Positions 50,887-60,640 of a stretch of 64,000 nt of DNA are shown piece after piece. Position numbers and translations under genes: made by a program. The notes below the pieces were generated by a model. It did no database searches and had not been told where the DNA came from. It was given only the letters and a program-made list of their open reading frames with translations. Source of the stretch: Mucilaginibacter sp. CSA2-8R (GTDB lineage: Bacteria > Bacteroidota > Bacteroidia > Sphingobacteriales > Sphingobacteriaceae); the NCBI RefSeq assembly GCF_038806765.1, contig NZ_CP152389.1, positions 2,480,001 to 2,544,000 of the forward strand, read 5' to 3'. Every line of letters begins with the position of its first letter. The first letter of the stretch is position 1.

Positions 50887-53511
50887 ATGGAAACTAACAA
50901 TTTGTCGGGACAGGTGGGCGACCGGTGGTCCGGCGAGCCATCGGGTACATGGCTCGCAGTTGATGCCTGCCGCCGCGAGGCCGGTATGTGTTTTGGGGTA
51001 ATACCTAACCTTTTTAATCCTGCCTGGTCGGCTCCGGGTGCTATGGCGGCTTTATGGGCGTATGCGCGTACGGCCTACATCAACAACCCGTTACCGGCCG
51101 TTACCAAAGAACGTATTTTCGTATACCTCTCGCGCATGGCGCCAGCGTCGTACAGTTTGGCAAGGCATGTCGGTTTTTTAACAGGCCGTGGTAAACCGGC
51201 AGGTAATGCAACTGTGCAGCCGCAAAGCGTAAGCGATGTTATCGCCTTATTGCAGCTTCCGCTGCCTAATCAGCAATCAGCAGAGGAGGCGTTGCAACGT
51301 TTTCAACAGTATGCACCCTTATCCAAACTGCCCGAGCCCGGCTCTCCGCTCGAAACTGACATGCTGCTCTTGTTGGGAAATATATATCTATTACCACAAC
51401 ACGCCCACAGGGTAAGAGAGTCTTTAAAACAATCGCTTACTGATACAGATATACAATGGATTACGGCTTTGCTAAGCTACATCCACGCCGAACATTGCCA
51501 CGCAGCAGCACAAAACGAACTGTATTTTGAACCTGATTTACAAGAGCTGTTTGAACAGGAACCTGCACTGGGCCAATTAATACCTGGAACCCAACGTCGC
51601 TCTCATCATTCAATTTCGACAGATACAATGATCCCAGTGCCGGCTGAATTGGCAAATACAGATGACGTTGCTTCGCAACCTGTAAGCAGCCCACCCGCAT
51701 TGCTGCAGCATGTACTAGACATTACACCGGTAGGCATTTCAATATTAAAACCGATACGGAACGATGACGGCAGTATAGTTGATTTTAGGCTGCAGATGGT
51801 AAATAAGGAACTTGAAACCGAGGCGGGCCGAGGCGATTTAGCTGGTAAGCTTTCCATGCAAGAATATCCTGAAATAAGACATACTGGTCTTTATGACATG
51901 CTGGTACGGGTGATGCAAACCGGTGAGCCCGAAACATCCGAATACCGGTACGTAAAAGACGGCATGGAGCGGTGGTATGCAACAGCTGTTACTCGGGTAG
52001 ATGATACCCTTATTGCCAGTAACCTCGATATAACACATCGAAAGCTGGCGGCCGAAGAGCGATCAAGAAGTTTAAACCTGATGGAACAATCGGAAGCATT
52101 GGCGCAAATGGGCAGTTGGGAATATGACCTGCGTACTAAAGTGATGACTTGGTCGGTGGGTATGTACCGCTTGTTTAGGGTAAAATCTGGCACACCAGTA
52201 TTGCCAGATACCTTATTACAGTATGTACACCCAAAAAGCAGTGATGCTGTTGCAGCTATGATTCAGAGTGTTAGAAATGGTGAGGAATTGACGGAACAGG
52301 TAGTGGAGATGCTCGTTGCCGGCGAAAATCGAATCATGAGAGTTAAAGTGAGGAGCACACCTGATGTAGAAGGACGGATGACGAAATTAATGGGCGTTTA
52401 TCGAGACATCACGCAAAGTCGCCGGTCGCGAGAGCAGATCATTAAAGACACCGCCATGATTAAAGGTTTTGCCGATGCCGCACCCGATATGTTGTATGTA
52501 ATTGACCTGCTCACGCTGCAGATGGTTTACGTAAACAACCGAATTGAAGAGTTATTTGACAAGACTGCATTAGAGATCAAAGAACTTGGACAAACTTTTT
52601 TTGAAACGGTGGTTTATAACGATGACAAACAAATTTTTAGAGATAATATACAGGCATTAAAGGTTTCCGACCGTGGAGAAGTAATTGGTCTGACTTATCG
52701 CTTATATGATCATCATCAACAACTGCACTGGATAAAAACGCGCCGTACCGTTTACTTACGCGATGAGCAGGGGCAACCTACCCATATCATCGGTATATCG
52801 CAAGATATAACCGAGCAGATGGAACTACAGGAGCGTAACCGGCAGTTAAATAATGAACGCCTGGCGCTTGAAGAGTCGCAGCAGCAGGAGATTTTTAAGG
52901 TCACGCTGCAGTCGCAAGAAAAAGAACGGAAGCGCATAGCCGAGAGTTTGCATAATGGCTTAGGACAGTTGCTTTATGGTGTAAAGCTAAGCTTAAACCA
53001 AATAAGTACTAAAAACCCGATGCCGGCCAACGAGGAAGCGTTGCGCCATACCGAACAGCTCATTACCGACTGTATCCGCGAAACACGTCGGATTTCGCAT
53101 GAGTTGATGCCAGCCGTGCTCGAAGATTTCGGATTGAAGGAAGCCATGCTGGATATTTGCCGGCAACTCAGCGGCGACACTAAATTTCAATGCCATTTTA
53201 CCGGTCTTGAAGTTAAGCTGGACAAAGACTTGGAGGTGGCCATTTACCGCATTATACAGGAATTGATGATTAATGTGCTGAAACATGCCGGGGCCAGCAT
53301 CGGCAAAGTAAATGTTGAAATTGCTCTTTACAGCATCAATATTGTTATTGAAGACAACGGCAAAGGGATGCAACCGGATATTAAATCTAATGGCATCGGC
53401 TTGTCTTCGGTTAATAGTAAAGTTAAACTATTAAAAGGCAGGATAGAGATCAACTCGTTACCGGGAGGTGGGACAAAGGTAAACATCCAGTTGCCCCATC
53501 GTTTAGGTTAA
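50887..53511 (+). CDS. PAS sensor histidine kinase (HisKA_3 type) with degenerate AhpD-like domain
   Basis: Sensor kinase of 874 residues, no membrane segment. Residues 1-about 230 look like an AhpD-like (CMD) fold: IFVYLSRMAPASYSLARHVGFLTG aligns with the E-x11-C-x2-C-x3-H motif (E75, 87, 90, H94), but both cysteines are replaced by Ala87 and Ser90. Then come three PAS domains (about 275-390, 400-515 and 525-650), a coiled-coil, the HisKA_3 dimerisation domain with phospho-acceptor His689 in RIAESLHNGLGQLLYG, and an HATPase domain (about 790-874, DNGKGM..GIGLSSV). No response regulator is next to it, so it is an orphan kinase of the LuxR-partner type. The AhpD-like part may be a sensor rather than an enzyme. 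Confidence 0.88.
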   Translation: METNNLSGQVGDRWSGEPSGTWLAVDACRREAGMCFGVIPNLFNPAWSAPGAMAALWAYARTAYINNPLPAVTKERIFVYLSRMAPASYSLARHVGFLTGRGKPAGNATVQPQSVSDVIALLQLPLPNQQSAEEALQRFQQYAPLSKLPEPGSPLETDMLLLLGNIYLLPQHAHRVRESLKQSLTDTDIQWITALLSYIHAEHCHAAAQNELYFEPDLQELFEQEPALGQLIPGTQRRSHHSISTDTMIPVPAELANTDDVASQPVSSPPALLQHVLDITPVGISILKPIRNDDGSIVDFRLQMVNKELETEAGRGDLAGKLSMQEYPEIRHTGLYDMLVRVMQTGEPETSEYRYVKDGMERWYATAVTRVDDTLIASNLDITHRKLAAEERSRSLNLMEQSEALAQMGSWEYDLRTKVMTWSVGMYRLFRVKSGTPVLPDTLLQYVHPKSSDAVAAMIQSVRNGEELTEQVVEMLVAGENRIMRVKVRSTPDVEGRMTKLMGVYRDITQSRRSREQIIKDTAMIKGFADAAPDMLYVIDLLTLQMVYVNNRIEELFDKTALEIKELGQTFFETVVYNDDKQIFRDNIQALKVSDRGEVIGLTYRLYDHHQQLHWIKTRRTVYLRDEQGQPTHIIGISQDITEQMELQERNRQLNNERLALEESQQQEIFKVTLQSQEKERKRIAESLHNGLGQLLYGVKLSLNQISTKNPMPANEEALRHTEQLITDCIRETRRISHELMPAVLEDFGLKEAMLDICRQLSGDTKFQCHFTGLEVKLDKDLEVAIYRIIQELMINVLKHAGASIGKVNVEIALYSINIVIEDNGKGMQPDIKSNGIGLSSVNSKVKLLKGRIEINSLPGGGTKVNIQLPHRLG

Positions 53512-53645
53512 TTTTAATAGTTGCGTTCAATTATTTGCATTAGTTTTCCCAATTGCCTCGCCATCTCCCCGTGTTTAACGGCGTTTATCTTAAAAACTGA
53601 CTCGGGCAATGTCAGCTTCGTTACGGGTAAACACACAAATAAAAA

Positions 53646-53677
53646 AAGGCCCTTCCACATCAGCAAAAGAAGCCCTT
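53646..53677. terminator. Imperfect terminator between convergent genes
   Basis: AAGG-cc-CTTC and GAAG-c-CCTT can pair with an internal loop; a T-run follows on the minus strand and a T-rich stretch on the plus strand. It lies between the sensor kinase stop and the convergent gene at 53699. Confidence 0.45.
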
Positions 53678-53698
53678 GTCATTTATTTTTTCTGTTGG

Positions 53699-54256
53699 TT
53701 ATGCTTCTAAGCCCTTCAGTATTTCTAAAAATGCATGGTAGATGCGGTGTAGTGTTGCAATGTCAGTGATGCCCTGATCAATGTTAAGTTCTAAAAACGT
53801 GCGCTCTTCGTCAGCGTCTTCGGGCGTGTGAGAATGTATTCCGAAATCAAAATCTTCCAGCTCAGTAAATACTGCCCGTAGTTCCGGATCGGCAAATAAG
53901 GCGGTTACTTTTTCGCGCGTATTGGTTTTAATCACCAGGCGATCGTCAAGTTCAGGATAACCCAACTTAACATCCTCCAAGCCAAAAAATTTACCAATGC
54001 TGTCTAAAAAGTCTTCATCATGCATGGCAAACCTAAAATTGTGGTTAACGTTAAGCAAGGCACTAAACTGTGTTAGTTCAGATCCACCTTCAAAACCTCC
54101 GCCCAAATCAATGTCAATGTATAATTCAATATTACGCCCGCCATAATTGATAATCGTATCGTACGTTAAAATATCTTCTTCTGTGGCTAATTCGGCGGAA
54201 ATTTTATCCCAGACCTCCTGTTCGGTAGCACCCGTGATAATTTGTTGTTCGTCCAT
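53699..54256 (-). CDS. Hypothetical acidic cytoplasmic protein
   Basis: 185 residues, strongly acidic (ELATEEDIL, GLEDVKLGYPELDD, EDADEERTFLELNIDQGI), no signal peptide or membrane segment, alternating strands and helices. Not recognised. It is on the minus strand alone, convergent with the sensor kinase and divergent from the MHS transporter. Confidence 0.7.
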   Translation of the reverse strand: MDEQQIITGATEQEVWDKISAELATEEDILTYDTIINYGGRNIELYIDIDLGGGFEGGSELTQFSALLNVNHNFRFAMHDEDFLDSIGKFFGLEDVKLGYPELDDRLVIKTNTREKVTALFADPELRAVFTELEDFDFGIHSHTPEDADEERTFLELNIDQGITDIATLHRIYHAFLEILKGLEA

Positions 54257-54395
54257 GATGTAAATAATAGATGAGTGTTAGACGTTAAACATTGCATCAG
54301 CATTTATGTTTACCGGCAGCTTTATATTTAGAAGTATTTCGCAAAAGCCGTTGCACAGCTTTCCGCAAATTGTATTTTAGTGCCAAACCCGTTTC

Positions 54396-55691
54396 ATGTC
54401 TGCTATGCCTACGGTGGCTTCTAAAATAAATCAGCTTAAACCCGTTTTAGGTGGTTCAATCGGTAACTTAATTGAGTGGTACGATTGGTATGCCTATTCG
54501 GTGTTCTCATTATATTTTGCTAGTGTGTTTTTTCCAAAGCAAAGCGCAACGGCACAACTGCTTAATACTGCCGGTATATTTGCTATTGGCTTTTTAATGC
54601 GGCCCATTGGCGGTTGGCTAATGGGTAGTTATGCAGATCGCCGTGGTCGTAAAGCTGCCCTTACATTGTCGGTACTTTTAATGAGTGCCGGCTCGCTGAT
54701 GATTACACTGGTGCCAGGTTATGCACAAATTGGTATTGCAGCGCCAGTCATCTTAGTGTTGGCCCGCATGCTGCAAGGTTTAAGCATAGGCGGCGAGTAT
54801 GGTACGGCGGCTACTTATTTAAGCGAAATTGCGCCACCACACCGTCGTGGATTTTACTCCAGTTTTCAATACGTAAGTACGACCATGGGCCAATTAATTG
54901 CGTTGAGCTTGCTGATGATGATGGAACGCTGGCTGCTCACATCCGAGCAGCTGACTGCCTGGGGCTGGCGTATTCCGTTTGCTATAGGCGGCCTGCTGGC
55001 CCTATCGGCCATTTACCTGCGTCGCAATTTGCCGGAAACCGAATTCTATACCAAAGAATCTGTAAGCACTGATAGACGCGGGACGATGGCAGAGTTGCGG
55101 AAGTACCGCCGGGAGGTAGTAACGATTGTAGGATATACTGTAGGGCTAACTGTATCATACTACACCTTTTCGACCTACATTCAAAAATTTTTAGTGAACA
55201 CTGCAGGTTTTAGCAAGCAGGATGCCACTCTGGTAACTACCATAGCCCTGTTTGCCTTTATGTTATTGCAGCCACTGGCCGGTTTGCTGGCTGATTATGC
55301 CGGGCGTAAACGCATAATTTTTATATATGGCACAATGGCATTGCTTACTACCTGGCCTATTATAAGTTTGTTGGGTAACACCCGCGAAGTTTGGCAGGCT
55401 GCCTTACTTGTTATACTGGCATTAGGCATTTTAAGTTTAAATACCTCCATTTCGGCCATTATTAAGGCCGAACTTTTTCCGGTTCATGTGCGCTCATTAG
55501 GTGTAAGTTTCCCGTATGCTTTAACTGTAGCTTTGTTTGGTGGTACGGCCGAGTACATTGCGCTGTTGTTTAAAAGTTACGGCCACGCCGAATGGTTTTA
55601 CTGGTACTTAACGGCATGCGTTGCCTTATCGTTGATCGTAAGCATCCGCATGCGCGACCCTGAGCAATACTCGCAGATGGAGGATAAATAG
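54396..55691 (+). CDS. MHS-family MFS transporter (metabolite:H+ symporter)
   Basis: Major-facilitator transporter of 431 residues, 12 helices. The start GGSIGNLIEWYDWYAYSVFSLYFASVFFP is the hallmark of the metabolite:H+ symporter branch (KgtP/ShiA/ProP-like), and the first loop GSYADRRGRKAALTLSVLLM and the matching LADYAGRKRIIFIYG are present. The LSIGGEYGTAATYLSE motif is typical. Substrates in this branch are organic acids or betaines; a 2-oxoacid is plausible next to a proline/glutamate gene. This is inference. Confidence 0.88.
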   Translation: MSAMPTVASKINQLKPVLGGSIGNLIEWYDWYAYSVFSLYFASVFFPKQSATAQLLNTAGIFAIGFLMRPIGGWLMGSYADRRGRKAALTLSVLLMSAGSLMITLVPGYAQIGIAAPVILVLARMLQGLSIGGEYGTAATYLSEIAPPHRRGFYSSFQYVSTTMGQLIALSLLMMMERWLLTSEQLTAWGWRIPFAIGGLLALSAIYLRRNLPETEFYTKESVSTDRRGTMAELRKYRREVVTIVGYTVGLTVSYYTFSTYIQKFLVNTAGFSKQDATLVTTIALFAFMLLQPLAGLLADYAGRKRIIFIYGTMALLTTWPIISLLGNTREVWQAALLVILALGILSLNTSISAIIKAELFPVHVRSLGVSFPYALTVALFGGTAEYIALLFKSYGHAEWFYWYLTACVALSLIVSIRMRDPEQYSQMEDK

Positions 55692-55751
55692 TTTTTGGCC
55701 AAACAAAGCCACCGTTTGTTGTTTTTAATATCACAACATAACAACACTATT

Positions 55752-56006
55752 ATGGCTACTGAAGATAATAACAACGTACCTATTAACGACGAAGAAGATC
55801 AAAAAGCGAGCAGCCGTGACCCTCAGGATACCAGCCTCGGCGACGCCGCGCTTAACGACACTGAAAAAAATGAACAAGATGGTGAGGTAGAAGCCTGGAA
55901 CCGTGCTTACGATGCCTCTACGCCATCTTATGAACTTAATGTGGATGCAGGCATCGAAGGAAAAAAAGTGTCAGAAAAAGACGGTGAAGGAAATTTGGAA
56001 AAATAA
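55752..56006 (+). CDS. Small acidic hydrophilic protein
   Basis: 84 residues from the ATG at 55752; the frame is open from 55695, but MATEDNNNVPINDEEDQKASS is a clean start. Rich in Asp, Glu and Asn, with no hydrophobic core, therefore probably disordered. Not recognised. It lies 60 bp after the transporter on the same strand and before the strong terminator at 56067-56109. Confidence 0.6.
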   Translation: MATEDNNNVPINDEEDQKASSRDPQDTSLGDAALNDTEKNEQDGEVEAWNRAYDASTPSYELNVDAGIEGKKVSEKDGEGNLEK

Positions 56007-56066
56007 GAGGTCGGTGTCAAGAGTACAGAACAGGGGTGTACGATAAGAATATTAAACTCCTCCAAC

Positions 56067-56109
56067 AAAAAGCCGAAAGCCAGGAAATCTTCCTAACTTT
56101 CGGCTTTTT
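56067..56109. terminator. Strong bidirectional terminator
   Basis: AAAAAGCCGAAAG and CTTTCGGCTTTTT form a perfect 13-bp stem with a 17-nt loop, with A- and T-runs at the ends. It separates the small acidic gene (plus) from pruA (minus). Confidence 0.92.
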
Positions 56110-56181
56110 CTATTTTTACCAACCGGATTCTCGGTCTTATTGACTTGCCGACTCATCCTGGCTCTTGGCTCAATCCAATGC

Positions 56182-57816
56182 CTATACCTCTTTATCCAAA
56201 AATGGGTAGCGGTAGTCCTTCGGCGGATCGAAGGTTTCTTTAATGGTGCGCGGCGATACCCAGCGTAGCAAGTTAAGTGCAGAGCCAGCTTTATCGTTAG
56301 TACCCGAGCCGCGGGCGCCGCCAAATGGCTGCTGACCAACCACGGCACCAGTAGGTTTGTCGTTAATGTAAAAGTTACCAGCCGCATTGCGCAAACGCTG
56401 TGAAGCCTGGGCAACGGCATAACGGTCTTGCGAGATGATAGAACCGGTTAATGCGTAACCCGATGTTTTGTCGACGATGTTCATCACTTCCTCAAAATCA
56501 GCATCCTCATAAACGTAAATTGTTAATACAGGGCCAAACAACTCCTCGCACATCGTTACGTAGTAAGGGTCTTGCACCTGGATAACAGTAGGCTCAACAA
56601 AATAACCAACTGATTTATCATAAATGCCACCGGCAACAATTTCAACCTCTGGGTTACTTTTAGCTTCGTCGATGTATTTGGCCAGCTTATCAAATGAGGC
56701 TTCGGTAATCACGGCGTTTACAAAGTTTTCAAAATCTTCAACCGGGCCTACTTTAAGCGAGGCAATGTCTCGCTGCAGTTTTTCTTTAACGGCAGGCCAC
56801 AAAGACTGCGGAATATAAGCACGCGAAGCGGCCGAACATTTTTGTCCTTGATATTCAAACGCTCCACGTATCAGCGCGGTGTTCACCACGTCGGCATCGG
56901 CGCTTGGATGGGCCAGCACAAAGTCCTTACCACCGGTTTCGCCCACAATGCGCGGGTAGCTGCGGTACAAGTTAATATTGTTACCAATAGTTTTCCATAA
57001 ATGTTGGAATACATGAGTAGAACCTGTAAAGTGCAGACCTGCAAAATCAGGGTGACTAAAAATAATATCGCCCGCCACCGGACCATCCACACTTATCATG
57101 TTGATGACACCCGGAGGCACGCCAGCCTCGTTAAATACCTGCATAATCACGTTGGCAGCATACACCTGGGTAGGTGCAGGCTTCCAAACAACAACGTTAC
57201 CCATCATGGCTGGTGCTGCGCACAGGTTACCGGCAATAGCAGTAAAGTTAAATGGCGTAATGGCAAACACAAAACCTTCTAACGGGCGCTGCTCCAGGCG
57301 GTTCCAAACACCTTTACCCGAAAGGGGCTGCTGGGCGTAAATCTCCGTCATGTATTGCACGTTAAAGCGCAGAAAATCAATAAACTCGCAAGCTGCATCA
57401 ATTTCGGCCTGGTAGGCATTTTTAGATTGGCCCAGCATGGTTGCTGCGTTAATTTTAGCACGGTATGGGCCGGCCAGCAAATCGGCCGCTTTTAAAAAGA
57501 TAGACGCGCGGTGTTCCCAGGGCATATCTTCCCAATTAGCCTTGGCCGCCAGTGCAGCATTAATAGCAGCATGTACATGGCTGGCATCGCCCTCATGGTA
57601 AGTGGCCAGTAAATGCTTATGATCGTGCGGCGGACGTACTTCCAGCGTTTTGCCGGTGCGTACTTCCTCGCCGCCAATATACATTGGGATGTCCACCTGC
57701 TGAGCGCGGGCCTGCTCTAAGGCTGCCTTTAAAGCGGCACGCTCTAAACTGCGCGGACCATAGTTTAATACCGGCTCGTTTACAGGTACCGGCACATTAA
57801 AAAATCCTTTTAACAT
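56182..57816 (-). CDS. pruA: L-glutamate gamma-semialdehyde (1-pyrroline-5-carboxylate) dehydrogenase
   Basis: NAD+-dependent enzyme of proline catabolism that oxidises glutamate-5-semialdehyde to glutamate. 544 residues, the usual length of the stand-alone enzyme. It has the aldehyde dehydrogenase core: VVWKPAPTQVYAANVIMQVF, HFTGSTHVF, RIVGETGGKDFVLAHPSADAD, the catalytic-Cys segment FEYQGQKCSAASRAYIP, and LTGSIISQDRY and FYINDKPTGAVVGQQPFGG near the end. No PutA fusion. The MHS-type transporter is convergent with it. Confidence 0.95.
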   Translation of the reverse strand: MLKGFFNVPVPVNEPVLNYGPRSLERAALKAALEQARAQQVDIPMYIGGEEVRTGKTLEVRPPHDHKHLLATYHEGDASHVHAAINAALAAKANWEDMPWEHRASIFLKAADLLAGPYRAKINAATMLGQSKNAYQAEIDAACEFIDFLRFNVQYMTEIYAQQPLSGKGVWNRLEQRPLEGFVFAITPFNFTAIAGNLCAAPAMMGNVVVWKPAPTQVYAANVIMQVFNEAGVPPGVINMISVDGPVAGDIIFSHPDFAGLHFTGSTHVFQHLWKTIGNNINLYRSYPRIVGETGGKDFVLAHPSADADVVNTALIRGAFEYQGQKCSAASRAYIPQSLWPAVKEKLQRDIASLKVGPVEDFENFVNAVITEASFDKLAKYIDEAKSNPEVEIVAGGIYDKSVGYFVEPTVIQVQDPYYVTMCEELFGPVLTIYVYEDADFEEVMNIVDKTSGYALTGSIISQDRYAVAQASQRLRNAAGNFYINDKPTGAVVGQQPFGGARGSGTNDKAGSALNLLRWVSPRTIKETFDPPKDYRYPFLDKEV

Positions 57817-58431
57817 AGGGTTGCTTTTATGGCCGCAAAGATACGGGATTTAAAGCGGATTTGGTAGGGGGGGCACATCAAGACGGAGGGCTGTAAAAAA
57901 GCTTACACAGCTATGAATTACAACCGAGATTATAGGTACGATACGGACTTAAGCAGTTTTTCGTCCAACGATACCTGGCCAAGGGGGAACCGTTAACACG
58001 GTGAACGACAAGCACAGCTTGATAGAAATACCATCATCAAAACAACAAACATTTAATATCCCTTATCGCACAATATTTTTACGTAAAAGTCATACAATAA
58101 ATAAAGTCATTCTTGCTTACTAATGAAGTTTAATAGGTGTCGGTTGAGTTAGAAGCGATGCTAAGACCGGTAAGTATTGAATATAGCGAGACTTCTTACT
58201 GTAGAGAGCTTAACTCATAGAATCGCATTGTAAGCGTCAGGCAACTAATTGGAACCGATCGTTGAAGTACTCTTTTGCAACAAAACGTTACTAAAAAGAT
58301 ATACTTAGCACTTGTTTCGGCGCATACAACTGCAATTGCATTTGAGCACTGTTATATAAGCAGTTTTTACAATTGTTTAAGTTAAGCATGGCTATATAAT
58401 GTTAGACAATGCTGTAAGGTAAGCGCAAGAT
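57817..58431. other. Intergenic region
   Basis: About 615 bp between pruA and the minus-strand kinase. It contains a 27-codon plus-strand frame (57913-57996) beginning MNYNRDYRYD that I could not support as a gene. Nothing else is visible. Confidence 0.5.
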
Positions 58432-59694
58432 TTAGTTGGTGGATGTAAACGTTACCGTAAACTCGTGGCAGCGGTTAGCGTAACGGTAAGAAAGTGTAAA
58501 CCGGTAATGGTCGCATATTTCTTTACTGATGGTAAGTCCTAAACCTGTACCGTCTGATGATGCTGATTTTTTAAACCGGTCAAACAAGGTGCGTACGTCT
58601 AATGCTCCGATATCTTTTCCGCTGTTGGTAAACCGTATATGGTGTTCATTTAGTTCAATGCTAATTATGCCGCCATGCACGTTATGTTTGATGGCGTTAC
58701 CCATCAAGTTACTGATTAATACTTCTATTAAAAGCAAACTCGCATCAAGTGTTTTAGGCTTCAGATCTACATTCACTCTAATGTCAAGACCAGTGATAAC
58801 GTCCTCATACTGATTAAGTGTATCTCTAACTACTTTGTCCAGTTTTACTGGCTGCTTGTCGGTAATCAGCCCGTTTTCAATTTTTGCCAATAGCAACATC
58901 GACCGGTTTAGGCGAGTGAGTTTGGCTACCGAGTTATAAATATCACTCAATAGCAGGCTTTGTTCATCCGAAAAAGCTCCGGTTTGCACAAAGGTGTCAA
59001 GTTTGGAGTTAACCACAGAGATGGGAGTCATCAATTCGTGGGATGCATTTTCTGTAAAAGCTTTGAGGGCTTGGTAATCATCCCTGGCACGTGCCGCCAT
59101 AACGATTACCGCTTTGTTCAATTCTTTAAATTCATCGATTGATGAGTTTACGGGTGGGATAGGGCCTCCGCTAGATAATGTAAAAGATCTTAACTGATCG
59201 AGTATAGTGTAAAAAGGTTTCCAGATATTAGAAAGAATGATCCGATTGAAGATAAACAATGCTGTGAGCAATACAATGATTAAACCCAGCGTAATTAAAA
59301 AGATAACCTTAATTAAGTCTTGCGTTTCAACCATAGATTGAACAACGGTAACCTGGTAAAGCTGCAGCCCAACCTTTACGGATGTGTAAATGGCCCGGGC
59401 AGGCTCCAGTTCATCATCTTTCAAGTCCATGTAAACGGTATCAATGAACCGGCGGGGCACCAGCGACTTTACCAATGCAAAGGAGGTGGTTTGGTGGTTT
59501 GTATAAAAAATCTGCGGCAGTTTGGCGTTGATCCGCACATAGTCTAATACCTCGCGCTCTTCAACCCTGAGCGATTTATCAATTTGCCTGGATAACACCA
59601 GCTTTATCGCAAAATAATAGACTACCGCCGCAAACAGCATAATAGTAACGGTGAGCAGTATAGTTGAGCGGTTATAACGGTGAAGCAGTTTCAT
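58432..59694 (-). CDS. Sensor histidine kinase (HisKA/HATPase_c)
   Basis: Membrane-bound kinase of 420 residues with two hydrophobic helices (about 15-35 and 130-150) flanking a periplasmic sensor loop. The HisKA domain has the phospho-acceptor in TENASHELMTPISVVNSKLD, and the ATP domain has LMGNAIKHNV (N box) and DGTGLGLTISKEI (G box). The ATG at 59694 overlaps the response-regulator stop by one base (TGATG), so the pair is translationally coupled. The sensor ligand is unknown. Confidence 0.93.
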   Translation of the reverse strand: MKLLHRYNRSTILLTVTIMLFAAVVYYFAIKLVLSRQIDKSLRVEEREVLDYVRINAKLPQIFYTNHQTTSFALVKSLVPRRFIDTVYMDLKDDELEPARAIYTSVKVGLQLYQVTVVQSMVETQDLIKVIFLITLGLIIVLLTALFIFNRIILSNIWKPFYTILDQLRSFTLSSGGPIPPVNSSIDEFKELNKAVIVMAARARDDYQALKAFTENASHELMTPISVVNSKLDTFVQTGAFSDEQSLLLSDIYNSVAKLTRLNRSMLLLAKIENGLITDKQPVKLDKVVRDTLNQYEDVITGLDIRVNVDLKPKTLDASLLLIEVLISNLMGNAIKHNVHGGIISIELNEHHIRFTNSGKDIGALDVRTLFDRFKKSASSDGTGLGLTISKEICDHYRFTLSYRYANRCHEFTVTFTSTN

Positions 59695-60368
59695 CAATCA
59701 GTAAATTTATAACCCATACCATAGGCAGCCTGAATATAATCCTTTCCGCCCGCCTCAACCATCTTTTTACGCAGATTTTTGATGTGCGAATACAGGAAAT
59801 CAAAATTGTCGGCCAGGTCAATACTATCTCCCCAAAGATGCTCGGCAATTGCATTTTTAGATACTACCTTGCCCTTGTTAGCCAAAAAGTAAAGTAAAAG
59901 CGAATACTCTTTCGGGGTTAGCTTAATATTTACATTTTCTACCTTTACTTCTTTACCAGCCAAGTCAATGTCAATTTCGCGATGTTTTAAGCGGCGGCTG
60001 CCGTCAAAAGATTTGCGGCGCACAATAGCAGCTACCCGAGCTTTTAGCTCTGACAGGTGAAATGGTTTGGTAAGATAGTCATCAGCACCCAGGTCAAGGC
60101 CAGTCAGGCGGTCATCTAACGAGTTTTTGGCCGATACAATTAAAATTCCTTCATTATGCTCTTGCTCTTTTAAATGCCGGAGGATGTCCAAACCACTTCC
60201 ATCAGGCAGCGTGATGTCCAGAATGATGCAATCATACCTGTATAAGTTAACCTTATGCATCGCCGAATTAAAGTCGATGGCCGACTCGCAAACATTGCCG
60301 TCTTCGGCAAAATAACTCTCAATGCTTTCGCGCAAGCCGCCCTCATCCTCAATAACTAACAGTTTCAC
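59694..60368 (-). CDS. OmpR-family response regulator of the kinase pair
   Basis: Response regulator of 224 residues if started at GTG 60368 (VKLLVIEDEGGL), which is the canonical beginning of the receiver. The frame is open from 60446 (ATG) but the 26 extra residues do not fit the fold. It has the acidic pair ED, phospho-acceptor in YDCIILDITLPDGSG, the switch Lys in LTKPFHLSEL and the winged helix LTPKEYSLLLYFLANKG and DFLYSHIKNLRKKM. Partner of the kinase downstream; together they form one operon. Confidence 0.93.
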   Translation of the reverse strand: MKLLVIEDEGGLRESIESYFAEDGNVCESAIDFNSAMHKVNLYRYDCIILDITLPDGSGLDILRHLKEQEHNEGILIVSAKNSLDDRLTGLDLGADDYLTKPFHLSELKARVAAIVRRKSFDGSRRLKHREIDIDLAGKEVKVENVNIKLTPKEYSLLLYFLANKGKVVSKNAIAEHLWGDSIDLADNFDFLYSHIKNLRKKMVEAGGKDYIQAAYGMGYKFTD

Positions 60369-60640
60369 AACTTTTTTATTTAAAGGTATATTCAAATTCT
60401 GGAGGAAGTCTGAAAATATTGAATTATGCAGACGCTTGCTGGCCAACCTCCAGATTAAAGTTTACTGAAAGAAAAAATTCAGGAAATCTTCTGCCACCTA
60501 AATTAAAATTCGCCTGGCATTTTTGAGCGGTATAAACACATTTACGGCTTGTGTTTATAAGCAATATTTGACCTCCGCTAATTAAGCATACTTAGGTTTT
60601 CTGTTTTTTTTGAATTACCAATAAATTACAATTACTAAAT

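Noticed and set aside
57913..57996. 27-codon ORF beginning MNYNRDYRYD
   Set aside because: Too short, without signal peptide or helix, no supporting context. Could be a remnant of a stress-protein gene but not supported.
60403..60500. Possible repeats TTCTGGAGGAAGTCTG and TTCAGGAAATCTTCTG before the second response regulator
   Set aside because: The units do not align in a fixed phase, unlike the 11-bp array at 5660-5714, so I do not claim an operator.
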